A stretch of DNA of 64,000 nucleotides from Desmodesmus armatus. Lineage: Eukaryota; Chlorophyta; Chlorophyceae; Sphaeropleales; Scenedesmaceae. Each line of letters starts with the position of its first letter. Position 1 is the stretch's first letter. Below are positions 14,701 through 26,500 of this stretch, in pieces. Below the pieces are notes generated by a model. The model was not told where the DNA came from. It ran no database searches and worked only from the letters and a program-made list of their open reading frames with translations. The stretch spans positions 124,001 to 188,000 of the forward strand of contig VIIQ02000725.1 of assembly GCA_007449985.2 (NCBI GenBank), in the 5' to 3' direction. The position numbers and the translations under genes are program-made.

Positions 14701-17700
14701 TGTGGTGTGTTTCATGCTATCTCATGTGCTTGTTTGGGGTTTGCGTGTTGCCATGCAGATCCCCTTGCTACAGACGCTGCCAGGCACAAGCACTGGCGGC
14801 AGGCAGCTGCGCTGGTACAGCTTGCTGAGGCGCAAAGGGAGCGAGCACATCACAGGAGACTTGCAGGTATGTGTCGCAAGCCAGTGCTGGGAGACGCAAT
14901 GGTCGGGCGGGGCTAGCACTTCTCAATCAGCGTTGAGCTAGTAGGCGGTCTTCTTGTCAGCGACAGGGTGGTGCATGGGGCTAGGCAGTCTTCACTGAAT
15001 CCCACATCAGGTTGCCGGCGACGGCCTGGAACAAGGAAGGGGTGGCTGTGCAGCAGCTAGCCAAGGGCGCTGATCTCATGCCTCCTGCCTGTTTTTAACC
15101 CGCCGTCAATGCTTCAAGGGTGAGCAGTTCACCTCCCTTGCTGGCCCCTGTACGGGCAAAGCATAGATGGATGTTCTGCAAGCGGCTAGCTGCCGCCACA
15201 TAATATGATTCCAATGACATTGTGTGGCCGTCCTTGCCAGACCTTCATGGTGTGCATTGCTACCTTGCTTGCTCTGCTGTCTCTGGAGCCTGTCTTAACC
15301 ATCTGCTTGTGTGCTTCCTTGCCCCCTTCCTTGCAGGTTGGGTTCTCTTGGAGCTTCACTCGCGAGACCCTGCTGGCCTGTGAGCTCACAGAGCTTGATC
15401 GGCTGCTGGCCAGCCGCCAGGAGGTGCTGGCGATGCTGCACCCCCTCAGCAGCGGCAAGGTGGCTCGCATGATGGCTCAGGGCGGCCCCATGCAGCTAGC
15501 AGGCCCCACCAGCAGTGCAGATGCCGCCGCTGCAGACGCGCTGCACAGCAGTGAGGCCACAGCACTGAGCCTGCTGCTGCAGCCGGGCGGGGTGGACGGC
15601 TCTGCGCAGCAGCTCCAGGAGCAGAGCAGCATCAGCGATAGTGAGGATGGCGGGGACTCTGACTCTGAGGTCATGTACCTCGGCGCTGACACAGACACGC
15701 AGGGGCCCAACCAGCCCCGCAGCCGCCGCGGCCGGCCGGACAGCAGCAGCAGCAGCAACCGGATCATCCGCTGTCCCGACGTGTTTGCGGGTCTGAACCT
15801 GGGCCTCGCTGACAGCACTGTCGTGACGCTGGAGGTGGGGGTGGTTGAGGTGGCCAACTTGGCGCCCCGGTCAGGCTGGAGCTGGGACCCCACGCAGTCG
15901 CTGCTGAGCTCCGCTGCCGCTGGGAATGCACGGGGTGCGGACAGCACAGCGCTCATGGAGACTGCAAAGAGGGAGGACCTGCCGCTGCCTGTGGTGTACG
16001 TGTTCTGTGGGGCTGGCGGTCCAGGCGACAAGGGCTTTGAGGTGCGCTGTGCTGAGATCGTAACTATAGGTTGTGGCTGCTGCTTTGGGGCATCAGCACC
16101 CAGAAGGTTGTTGGCACCGTGACTCCAGATAGTTCAAGTGCCACAATCGGTACCGATCAGGCCTTGCCACACAGTTTCTAGCTTGCAACAGCTGTGTCCA
16201 AGACATGCACGACGCTTGCAGCTTTGTGTAGGTAGCATACCCTTCAATGGGACCATCATGCCACAGCACCACCTGGACTAACGTATGCTTCACGCAGCAT
16301 CAGCAGTCTGAGCTGTGAGGGGTTCGAACACTGCATTGTTCAACAAGTCCTGACTTTTGCTGCTGCTGCTGCCAAACCTGTCTGTATCGCGTGCAGGTTG
16401 CGTCCGCGATGCACACGCTCAACCCTCTGTTTGCCCTGAACCGTTTCCCCTTCCAGAATGTGGGCGTGCGCAGCGTGCTGCGTGTGTTGGTGTATGACAG
16501 GCGCAGTGCACTCGACAGCCGCCTCCTGGGAGTGGCAACCCTTCCTGCAGCTGCCATACCTGCCAGCAGCGGCCCCATCTACATGTGGCTCCCGTTGGCT
16601 CCCCCCAGCAGGAAGGGCAGGACCAAGATTGCTCGGCTGCAGGTGGGGGAGGGTTCAGGGCATGGCATACAGCACCTGCAGGCTGTTGGATTGCTCTGGG
16701 AGGTTGTGAAAACCAACAATTTTGGGTTGTCCTGTCAGCTGTCAGACTGGTGCAGTTATCGTGTTGGTCCTGATGCCGCTGCACACGTTATTGCTGACAT
16801 CCAACTCTGCAGTGTTGAGTGACTCATGTTGTTCGACGGCAGGGGAGTGCGTGTCAATAGGACCAGCCACAGCAGGACCAGCTGCTGAGATGCAACACAC
16901 GCAATACACACATGGATGTGTCACCACACTCAACTCCTGTCCTGGTGTGGGTGTTGCAACTTTTTTCAAAAAACATGAGTTCATGCATGTGTTCATGCAT
17001 GAGTGTGGTTGGGTGTTTGTGCTGCATCATGCTTGCAGGGGTACCTCCCTGGAGCTGCTCGAGGCCTGGGTGCAGCAGCTGGCTACACCCCCCTGGGCAG
17101 CAAGCGAGCCCCCGCAACGCAGCTGAACGCCCCCTCGCCCTTCCTGCCCTCCCAGCAGCAGCAGCCGCTGCAGGTGCTGCTGCGAGTGCGCGTCGTCAAG
17201 GCAAACACGCACAACACCCTCAAGTCCCTGCAGATGAACCTGGCTGGGCTGCTGCTGAACGCCAAGTCGGACGGAGGGGACGAGCTGCTCAATCTGACAG
17301 TAGACACGGTGCAGTGCGCGCTGCTGACCACCACACGGCAGCGGCAGCTGAGCCTGGGGGTGCTGAGTGTGCAGCTGGACAACCAGCTCCTGGCCACACG
17401 CCACCCAGTGGTGCTGTCACCTGCCAGCCTGTCCGAGGTGTGTGCAGTAGCTGTGGGGACCTGGCTAGTAGTGAGCTACTCCTGCTTATTTTGCTTTTTT
17501 TTGCTGCAACTTGCGGTCAGCTAGATTGACCATAAACTGTGAGGTGTGTACTTGGCATCTCTCCCTGCTTACCCTCAGGAGGTCAGGCAGTACGTGTCCG
17601 ATTTTCAACAATCAATGTCATTGCTGACCGATTTTCAACAGCCAATGTCATTGCTGTTGCTGCTGTTGCAGGAGGTGACCAGCCGCTGTTCCCTGGTCCT

Positions 17701-20700
17701 GGCAACCGACAAAACCCTGGACGACATGGACAGCCCCTCACGGGCTCTCATGCTGGCCCTGCAGCGCCTGACCAGCAGCAGCAGCCGCAGCAACGGCATC
17801 TGGGCCGGTGGCGGCGCCGCAGCGGGCGCCAGCAGCCGCAGCGGCAGCGCCGCAGGTCGGCAGCTCTCCGCCATCAGCAGCAGTGTCGGGGCTGTCACAC
17901 GCAGCTCGCCGCTGCTGCGGTTGAGCCTGTGCCAGACGCTGATGAAGCCGCTGAACAAGTCCAGCCGTTCCAGCAGCAGCAGCGACCTGGAGGCAGCTGG
18001 GGCAGCAGCAGACGGTGTCGGCGGCGGTGTTGGAGGGATGGGTGGTGCAGATAATACCGCGGTTGGGGCTGCGATGCGCTCGCATGGCATTCACTCCAGC
18101 AGCTCTGACAGCAACCTCCAGGCAGCAGCATTGTTGTCACATGGGGGACTGGTCAGTAGTAGTACGGTTGGTGCTGGCCCCAACGGGCCTCAGAGCTTGC
18201 CTGGCAGGCCGCCTGTTGCGAGGCACAGGCGCGCCCACAGCAGCAGCAGCACGGGCGCAGTGGCAGGCGGCGCTACCATCGTCAGCGGGGCTGCATGGCA
18301 TGGCGCCAGCAACGCAGGGGATGCATTGCACGCCACCGGCAGCACCAGCAGCGGCGGGCATGGCAATGGCTATGGCAGCAACCCTGGCACGGGTGCTGAT
18401 GGTGCAGGCGGCAGTGCTGGGGGTGGTGGTGGCAGCGGCAGAGGCACGCTGGTGCCGGCTGGCCCTGCAACAGCTGCGTCTGCTGTGAACAAAGCTGCCA
18501 TCATCTCCTTCAAGAAGGTGGAGCTGCTGGTTGGCACCCTGGACCTCAACACAGACCAGGTGAGAGGGATGTCTATCTGATTCTCCTTCCTAGTAAATCA
18601 AGTAGACATTTGATTTTTCTGGGAAGTCATCAAATCTTCCTTGACTTCCTGGAGACAAGGAAGTTGTTCCTGGAACTTCCTGGACAAAGTGTGTCCATCA
18701 GGGTCTGCCAGGCTTCAGCACAGACACAGCGGCGTTGCCGCAGGTGTTGCTTGGACCCCAGAAAATGAGGTTCTAGTGGCTCTCTTGCCACACTTCATGC
18801 GTATTGCTGCATGTGGTCAAATGCTGCCGGCAGCATCATATGCCATGTTGATGTCTCGGCAGCCTGCTCGTCAAGCAACCACCTGTTGCACCTGCTGCTT
18901 ATGTCAGCTGCTTACTACTACCCTCAACAACCATGCTTGCCACTCATTCCACCTACCTGCCTGTCTGCACCTGCAGCCTTTCCTGGAGGCTGTGTACCTG
19001 TTCCTGCACAACCTACCCCTGGCAGACCTCTGGCAGGACGAGGCCTGGCAGCGCCACATGGCCCTCCTGCAGCAGCAACAGCAGGAGGCCGGCAGCAGCG
19101 CCGCACCTATGGACCCTGTCATGTTTGAGTCGACCGCGGGAGGCTACAGGCCCGGCACTGCACCAGCCGCCATGCTGGTGCAGCCATCCAGGCAGGTGCA
19201 CGGACTCGGGGCGACGCACAGCGGTCTGACAGCGAGGCAGCAGATGGGAGGGTCCGCAGCTGGCCGGCTGTTGAGCGGACGGCATGGTGTAGCAGGCCCT
19301 GGCGCCTACGAGCGCCCTCGGAGCAGAGGCAGCACCAGAGAGCAGCCAGTGCTGCAGTACCTCGACCCTGTGGGTGCTGCCGGCGCGGCGCGGCTCTCTG
19401 CTGGGCAGCAGGTCGGCATGCCAGGTGTTGGTGGGGTTGCTGCTGCTGTCGAGCGGCCAGCGACCGCACCGCCTGGGATGTACAGCAGCGGCAGCCCAGC
19501 CGGCAGCGGCTCTGTCGTGGGTGTTGGTTACCTCCTGGGGGAGGACTCCATCACTGGGGCTACCGCCGGAGGCAGCAGCGGAGGTCTGCAGGGCTCAGGA
19601 GCCCTCACAGCACCTGGCGCCATTGCTGCTGCCGCTGCTGGGGCAGCTGGGCCTCCGCCAGGCATGCTGCGGCGGCCGAGCGCGGCCGCGCGGCGTGCCG
19701 CAGCAGCGCGGCGTGCCACACTGAACAGCGCCCTGGTGCTGGCATGGCTCCCTGGTAAGCACGACCTGGAGCTGCAGCGCATGAAGGGCCAGAGCAGCAC
19801 CTGGTACTTTCTGGAGCAGCTGCACATCAGCTCCCTGCGCGCTAATGTCACCATCGCCCTCACATCCAGCATCACCAAGGCGTCAGTCGGGCCAGGGGCT
19901 GCTGGCGCTGCTGGTGCTACAGCCAGCAGCAGCTCAGGCCCGCGAGGGGCAGGGCTGGGCCTTGCAGGTGGTGGCGGTGCGGCAGGCGGCGTGCAGGAGC
20001 AGAGCAGCTCAGAGCAGGGTGCTTCCGGTATGCTGACTGAGGTGCAGCGGGTGCTGGTGAGGGGCATGTTGAACAGGCTGAGTGGCAGCAGCGGGCTGCA
20101 GCTGATCAACGTCAGTGATGTGGGGCTGCAGCTGGCGGGGCTGGATGAGAGGAATCGGCTGGTGAACCAGGTTGGGCTGGCGAGCCTGATCAGCAACCAC
20201 TACACCTGGAGGGCGTATGCTGAGCTGCGCAAGGTGCGTGTCTCTGCGGAGATTGGGATGGGGTGTTGGAGAGGGACAGAGTGAGAAGGACGTGACAGAG
20301 TGTAGCAGCAGCATGTGTGAGGAGCGCTGGTGTACCTCAGCATGCCATGCAGACAACCCAACTCAGGACTGTTACAGCACACCTTGGATCCAGGCGGCTG
20401 ATGCAGATCTTGTTCAGCCTCAGAGGGTGGCCTGCATGCAACGCGCAATGGTCTGCTGTGTTGCCGCTGTGCTGCAGCTCCCCCCTCGCTGCTGCAGCTT
20501 CTCAGCACACCGATCACCAACGTGCTTGTTTATTTGCTGTGTGCTGCAGATCCTGGGCGGTGCTGGTCCCGGCCTGGCCCAGATCCCAGCCAGCATCATC
20601 TGGGCCGGCATCAGCGTGTTTGAGCTCTATTACGAGGCGGTGCGCTGGGGCCGCTCGCCCCTCACCCTGCCACCTGCGCTGATGCACGTGCTGTTCACGC

Positions 20701-22281
20701 TGATGAGCCAGCTGGTGGGCGTGTCGGCGCGGTTCATTATGGCGGTGTTGGCCCTGGTGCCAATGGAGCGCCACGGGCCCCTCAGTGACCATGCAGCCCT
20801 GCAGGTGGGTGGGGATCCTTGCTGCTGTGCTGCCAATGTGATTTGTTGAAAGAGTAAAGCTTTTGAAGCATAGGGGGAGCTGAAAACTTGGCTGACCTGA
20901 AAGATTTGCTCCAAATCGAGCATGCAGCATTACTGGTACGGGTCTTTGCACTGAGATTGACTGCTGCACGTGCCACATGTCCCTTTCGCTGAAGGTCATC
21001 ATGTTGTGCGCACACATGCGACTCACTCCTCCCTGCTGTGTTTTCATGCTGTTGCTATCCCTGCAGCGGTACGTGCGCATGCCGGCCACAGCAGGCGAGG
21101 CCTTCTACCAGGCAGCAGCAGAGCTGTACCTAGGCACCATGGCTGGCGTGGTGGGCCTCTTCCTCGACCCAGCAGCCGGCCTGCGGCTGCCAGGCGCTCT
21201 GGGCATTGCCGGCCTAGCCCTGGGCGTCATGAAGGGTGCGGGGGGTCTCATGGTGAGGCCCGTGGTGGGGACCTTGGATGCAGGCAGCAAGTGCCTCAGA
21301 GGGTTTGGGCTACTGTGCCTGGGCCGCAGGGGCATCCAGGGGAAGCTTGTGCGCAGGGTGCGGCCGCCAGGGGCACTCGAGCCAAGTCCTGCGGCAGTAG
21401 CAGCAGCTGCTGCTGCTGCCGGCGGGGAGCGGCGGGATGGCGGGCTGGGTGGCATTCCGGCATCGCCGTCAAAGGGCCCCACCCTGCATGCAGCGTTGAT
21501 TGCCAGCTGGCAGTCGCGGCTGCCAGTGCTGTCGCCGCAGCTGGCCGGGGATACGGTGATGGAGGTGCTTGCCACGCGCAGCTGCAGGCTGCTGGTGCTG
21601 ACGTCCAGGCATGTGTGCTACCTGCGGGCGTCGCTGCCGACGCGCGGCAGCAATGCCGGCAGCTGCAGCTACACCATGCGCTGGTGCCTGGCATGTGAGA
21701 GGGTGGACCATGTGCGTGGGGCCGAGGAGACCTTGCGGATCATCCTGGAGTTCCACACACAGCTGAAGCTGCCAGAGGTCAAGGGCTGGTGGGCACGCAG
21801 GGCCGCAGCTGCCGCAGCCGCCAAGAAGGCTCGCTCAGGAGCCTCGTCCTCAGCACCTGCAGCAGGGACCGCAGGGACCGCTGGCGGCGACACTGGCAGC
21901 AGCAGCACTGCCTTGGTCCCAGCTGCTGCATCTGAACCAGCAGGCCTTGACGCAGGAGCGGCCCAGCCGCCGCAGCAGCAGGAGCAGCAGCAGCCCCGTC
22001 AGCAGCAGGGCCAGCGGGACGACAGCAGGGGCAGCAGCAGGGTGCTGCTGCGTGTGCCACTGCACCGCAGCCTGCGCTGTAACAGCCCGGAGCTGTATCA
22101 GAGGGTGATCAGGTCCATCAGTCGTCACCTAGTGCAGGCGCCCGCTGCTGCTGCCGCAGCCCTGGCAGCAGCAGTAGCGGGTCCTGCGGGGGCAGATGGT
22201 GGCACTGTGCTGAGCCTGGTGGAGCATGGGGGTTACGGTGCAGGGGGAGGAGACTACCGGGATTTGTACACGGTGGTGTGA
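23..22281 (+). CDS. VPS13: VPS13-family bridge-like lipid-transfer protein, 3' part of the gene
   Basis: VPS13 proteins are rod-shaped bridges that move bulk lipid between organelles at membrane contact sites. The window holds the adaptor-binding and C-terminal parts; the N-terminal chorein domain lies upstream. Recognisable stretches, in order, are YLIQNLTGSDLWYWAE, FKISVTGSKADIKVRG, VAFHWDNIHEPQQLLIRP, SVPPYRIENRT, then a C-terminus with ELYLGTMAGVVGLFLDPAAG and VLTSRHVCYLRA. I traced 31 exons (13573 nt, about 4523 residues plus stop); every junction has GT/AG ends and matching phase, and no frame break was seen. Known VPS13 proteins are roughly 3000-4200 residues in total, so this one is unusually large. 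The excess is disordered Ala/Gly/Ser/Gln-rich insertions, chiefly in the exons at 5136-5964, 6228-7607, 12003-13505, 17672-18559 and 18977-20233. Exon 6228-7607 also carries KRSKSYPEG, which fits the RSxSxP 14-3-3 consensus. Identity is high confidence; single exon edges are not proven. Confidence 0.9.
14233..16642 (+). other. C2-like beta-sandwich segment inside VPS13
   Basis: Exons 14233-14445 and 14759-14866 (IALSDLVIEVWG, then FLGAVT and IPLLQTLPG), and then 15337-16041 with 16397-16642 (LEVGVVEVANLAP, VYVFCGAGGPGDKGFE, FQNVGVRSVLRVLVYDRR, LDSRLLGVATLP), read like one or two C2-type beta sandwiches. C2 domains are known in plant VPS13 proteins. A poorly conserved Ser/Gln/Asp-rich linker sits between the two halves. 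The assignment rests on strand pattern and the final 'V-L-V-Y-D-R-R...L-G-V-A' signature only; calcium-binding aspartates are not clear. Confidence 0.45.
17579..17671 (+). other. Alternative in-frame 31-codon exon extension in VPS13
   Basis: Two acceptors precede the exon that I start at 17672. The upstream one, AG at 17577-17578 after a clean pyrimidine tract, would add 93 nt that stay open and in phase 0 (EVRQYVSDFQQ...). Both candidate exon starts read GAGGT. The added stretch contains two copies of a 30-bp tandem repeat (17598-17627 and 17628-17657, two differences), so it encodes DFQQSMSLL and DFQQPMSLL. Which acceptor is used cannot be decided from sequence. Confidence 0.45.
17598..17657. 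repeat. 30-bp direct tandem repeat, two copies
   Basis: The unit begins CCGATTTTCAACA and ends ATGTCATTGCTG. The copies differ at two neighbouring bases plus the last base. The repeat lies just before the acceptor at 17670-17671, and keeps the frame because 30 is a multiple of 3. Confidence 0.85.
18977..22281 (+). other. VPS13 C-terminal region with PH-like end
   Basis: The last three exons carry the conserved C-terminal part. GLQLINVSDVGLQLAGL and ISNHYTWRAYAELRK precede ILGGAGPGLAQIPASI. Then comes the amphipathic region YLGTMAGVVGLFLDPAAG followed by GLALGVMKGAGGLMVRPVVG. The end reads as a PH-like fold: EVLATRSCRLLVLTSRHVCY, a disordered Ala/Gln insert at about 21790-22030, and RVLLRVPLHRSLRCNSPELY. 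In characterised VPS13 proteins this end targets lipid droplets or mitochondria and contacts a scramblase. The stop is TGA at 22279-22281. Confidence 0.7.
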
Positions 22282-23528
22282 CGGGGGTCAAGGAGCCTGT
22301 TGCCGTGGGTTTGCATGGGGTGTTGTTGTGCATTCTTGCTGCTTGCAGCACTTGGGCATACATTTTGTTAGGCTGCATGCTGGACTTTTGTTGTGCTGCA
22401 TTATGCGTGTGCACTGCATTTTTTCATGTACATAAGTGTTCTTTGTTGTTTGTCTGCAAGGGTTGCGTGTCATGTAGTTTAGTTTCGGCTAGTGCATGCA
22501 GGTTGACGCAGGTTTACTCACACAAGGCGTGCAGGCAGCCAAGACTGCACCCCAGACCAGCTGACAGCGGTGTGCATACACATGCGGTGTGGTTTGATGC
22601 TGGTATTTATTTTTGTTTGTCTGTTTGACTTTGTCTGTCTGATTCAGTAGTGGTCAACTTGCACGTGCTGGCATGCGTGCTGCGGCTGCCGCAGCATGTG
22701 ACAGGGTGTTTGAAGGTGTGTCCGGCTGGCAGCAACACTGGCAGGCGGCCCTCTGCTGCCTGTCTTTCTGTTTGCTGATTATGCTGCTGCTTGTGCTGCA
22801 CTGTTGTCGACATCACCTAATGAGTTGCAGCGGTGTGCTGAGCAGACCCAAGCAAATGTTGCTGGCTCCAACAGGGTACTTGCGGATCTGCTGCTGCCGC
22901 TGCTCCTTTTCAGCATGTGCCTTTCGTGTGTAACTTTTGCAGCACATACATGCAAGCAACAGAGCCTGCGCCGTTCTACTAGCTGGTGCATGCAGGACTT
23001 TGCAATCAGAGTGTGCTTGTTGTGCCAGCAGCAAATGCGGATGCTGCCTGGACTTTCCGAGGGTGCTTTGCGTACGAGGCTTGAATGAAGCGTTCAAGTT
23101 ACTTCAAAAAATCATCGCAAATGATGATGGTGCGTCTTCCAATCTGGCCACATACATTTGTGCGGCTGGTTATGGCGAGTAACTTGCTAAAGGACATGAG
23201 TGCAGTCAGGGACACCAGCACCTCTCAATAAACACCACGTATCCCCTTCACAAGTCTCGTTCATCCTTCATCTCCGCCTGCGCTGCCAGGCTGGCGCATA
23301 GCGGAAGTCATCACTTCCTGGTCCAACCTTTTCACCAATCAACAGCTTGAAACAGCTTTGATTGTTAATTCAACAACCATCTTGTTCATCTGAGGCCTCG
23401 GATCACCAGCCTCAGACTGTGGGCCTGTTGCGCGGCAAAGGGGCTGTCCTGCTCCTTGCGTGCCCGGCCCATCACGCATCGTCGACCACCACTCACTTCA
23501 TAAACACGCTTCATACTGGATTCAGCAA
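22282..23528. other. Intergenic: VPS13 3' UTR and promoter of the next gene
   Basis: This 1.25-kb gap holds the likely 3' UTR (T/G-rich, with TGTAA at 22929) and the upstream region of the secreted-protein gene at 23529. Open frames here are short, start at non-ATG codons and overlap on both strands. No RNA gene or repeat was recognised. Confidence 0.6.
22929..22933 (+). promoter_or_regulatory. Candidate TGTAA polyadenylation signal of VPS13
   Basis: TGTAA lies about 650 nt after the VPS13 stop codon. TGTAA is the usual near-upstream polyadenylation element in chlorophycean algae. The distance fits the long 3' UTRs of these genomes, but the pentamer is short and could occur by chance. Confidence 0.4.
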
Positions 23529-26500
23529 ATGCGGATCGTCCTGCCTAGGCTTCGGCGGGTGGCAGTGCTGCTGCTGGTGGCGTGTTGTTTTGGTGAGGAG
23601 GCTCCTGCCTGCCTGTCAGCAACTGTGATACTTGTGTCTTTGCGTAGAAACAGCAATCCATCGATGCTTCTCGTCCTTGATCAGGACTGATCAGGACATC
23701 GCAACCCTGCTAGTGCACCAGATCTTGCAACTCCTCTTGTGCTGTTCTGCTACAGGTGGCATCCTCTCAGTATCCGCTGCACAGGATGTCCACTCGTCCA
23801 CTTCACACCCCACATGGCGCTCCCTCCTCAGCACAACCCTCTTGAGGACTTCAAAGGTCAATGAAGCCGGCACAGCGCCCTGGAGGCTGGCTCAGTGGCG
23901 GCAGCGTGCCCAGGCACAAGGAATGGCCCAAGCAGCAGGTGCCACAGCAGACATTGGGCAGCAGCAAGCACAAGCGGCAACTGCAGCAGCACCCCAGTTT
24001 GCAGGAATGCCGCAGGTGCAGAACCAGCCAATGATGCTGCAACAGCAGGTCCAGCAGGCACCCCTGCAACAGCAGCAGCTTTCACAGCAGCAACAGCAGC
24101 AGCAGCAGCAACTCCAGCAGCAGCAGCAGCTTCAGCAGCAGCAGCAACTTCAGCAGCAGCAGCAGTTCCAGCAGCAGCAACAGGTCCAGCAGCAGCAGAT
24201 GCTGCAGCAAAACCTGGTGCTGCTATGTCCAACCCAGCCATGCTGCCACAACAGCAGCAGCAACAGCTTGATCCTGCAGCAGCTGCAATGCAGGTGGCCG
24301 CACAAACAGCCCCCATGCCCAGAACGCGTGTGAGCAGTGTCTCAACATGGCAGCAAGCTCGGGCACAGGCAGCAGCCCAGGCGGCAGCTCAAGCCCAGGC
24401 GCAAGCAGCTGCCCAGGCACAGGCACAAGCAGCTGCCCAGGCACAAGCCAAAGCCCAGGCAGAGGCACAGGCAGCTGCTAAAGCACGCGCACAAGCCCAG
24501 GCAAACGCATACGCACAGGCACAGGCACAGCAGCGGCAGGCGCAAGCCCAGATCGCTGCTCGGCTTGCAGAGGCGCAAGCTAAGGCTCAAGAGCACAGCA
24601 TGGCTCAGATAGCACAGGCGCAGCAGGTGCAGCAACCGCAGCCAACCATGGTCAGCCTTATGGCAGTGCAGCCTGCTGGAGCCTCAGACCCCGCCCTGTT
24701 CAAAAAGTTCAACCCACAGTACCAGCCGCAGCTCTCCGGCCCTAAGCCTGCCTTCCAGACGGTCACAGCCAACCCCAATTACCCTGGGGCTACCATGCCA
24801 GGGATGGGAAGCAGTAGCGGCAGCAGCGCCAGGGCAGGTGCCACCACTCCTATCAGCGGAAACGTCAGGCAGCAGTATGAGAAGTATCACCTGACCCTGC
24901 CCCCAAACCTCCTGCCTCCCTCTCAGAGGAGCACAGTGCAGATGCCAGCACTGCCTCCAGCAGCAGCACAGCCCATTGCCAACCAGATCCAGAAGCCCGG
25001 CGCACAGGCCGGTGCAGGCGGCCACACCAGCATGGGTATGGGGAGCAATGGAGCAAGCAGCAACGCAGGCAGCAGCTTGCCTAGCCTTGGTGCAACCACC
25101 CCTAGCTTCGGAGCAGGCTCCCTGCCATCCCTTGGCAGAGGCGGCTTGCCTAGCTTTGGAAGTGGTAGCTTGCCTAGCTTAGGTGGGGGCTCCTCAGGGC
25201 TGCCCGGCCTTGGAAGCGGCGGTTTACCAGGGTCGGGAGGAGGCGGCGGAGGGCTGCCCAGCCTTGGTGGTGGGCTAGGTGGTGGGCTGGGTGGCGGCTT
25301 AGGTGGTGGACTAGGTGGCAGCTTAGGTGGTGGGTTCAGTGGGGGACTGCCAAGTTTGGACAGCATCTCATCAAGCGGTGGGTTGCCAGGCCTGGGTGGA
25401 GGGGCCCTCCCTGGCCTAGGGGGTGCCAAGGCCGGGGCGGCATCCCAGGCTTGGGAGGGCTTGGAGGTGGGGCTGGCGGCCTGCCGTCCGTTGGCGGGGA
25501 CTCTGGCGGTGGGGAGAAGAAGAACGCACCCTGGCCGGAAGAACCCGGAGTGATGATCAAAACGGAGCCAAAGGGAGACAAGTTCACGGCACACACCAAC
25601 CTGAGCTTCAGGATGGGGATGGCCAGGCTGTACGATCCCTTTGCGTGCATGGGCGCGATGGCGGGCCTGACTCCGCTGCGCAAGCACGTGACTGGAGTGG
25701 TGGCGAGCATACTGCAGCGCAGGGGCGTACAACACAAGATCACGTCTGGCATTCTGGACTGTACGGTGAGCATGACCGTTGGGGTTTGAGATTGATGAAT
25801 GGCTGATCCCTATAAGAGAGCCACGGATGTTTTTTCACCGGATGCACATGTGGTGATGGTTGGAACTCATGAGCCATGGTTGGCTGGGTAGGGCTGGAGA
25901 TTGCAGTCAGCCTTGGACACCCTGCACTGTGGTTCACACCAGTTTGTGGTGTCAGACGCCTGAGGGAAAGCGCTTCAAGGTTGCGCTGGCATGTCACGCA
26001 TTGCACAAGAGACCTGCAGGCATCATCCACTGATAACATCTGCTGTTGCTGGTTGCAGGCTGAGACCTTCCAAAACACTACCGTGCTGGTTGTACTGGAT
26101 GTTGCTCACCAACCTGCAGACACAGCAGTGCTAGAAAAGGTGTGTGGTTGGCTCAGCCAGTGGTCGCACTGACTGGCGTGTGCTGCACCTTCAACATGCA
26201 TTGTGCACCACCTAGCGACACATGGAGCAGTATGTACGAAACATAGCATACACAACACGGCTGGCATACTGCCACTGACAGTGTCAGCTTGTCTGACATG
26301 GTCAATTACTCCAGCCATGATCAGACACATTCGAACCATACGCAAGTTGCAGATGCCCTCGGAAAAGCCGATGAAATTGATAGACAAACTGAGTGATGTG
26401 CGTCTCGTCCGATCCTGCAGGTTGTGCAGTACCTCACGATTGATTATGGCAAGGAGTTCTGCGACTACTACGGCGCGAGGTGCAACCGCCAGATGATCGA

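Larger units (their letters stand above)
23..22281 (+). other. Exon map of the VPS13 gene (31 exons in window)
   Basis: Exons: 23-149, 405-528, 932-1176, 1423-1605, 1845-2358, 2634-2845, 3099-3269, 3479-3619, 3901-4255, 4511-4797, 5136-5964, 6228-7607, 7987-8196, 8406-8648, 8856-9076, 9258-9514, 9827-10321, 10543-10677, 11018-11305, 11582-11783, 12003-13505, 13764-13928, 14233-14445, 14759-14866, 15337-16041, 16397-16642, 17039-17437, 17672-18559, 18977-20233, 20550-20804, 21067-22281. The first base of the first exon completes a codon begun upstream. Junction phases agree throughout: several phase-1 and phase-2 introns lie before 11582, and all later introns are phase 0. Introns average about 290 nt. 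Many carry TG/CTG-rich tracts and none contains an obvious nested gene. Confidence 0.82.

Noticed and set aside
24213..24255. Very short introns (about 30 nt) as an explanation of the frame breaks in the secreted-protein genes
   Set aside because: Such introns would be far below the size of all others here, lack proper donor context, and in the 52426 case do not lead into the required frame. A single missing base is simpler.
26325..26345. tRNA-like B box (GGTTCGAA on the minus strand), and a similar GGTTCGAA at 16321
   Set aside because: No matching acceptor stem, D arm or anticodon arm could be drawn around either site.
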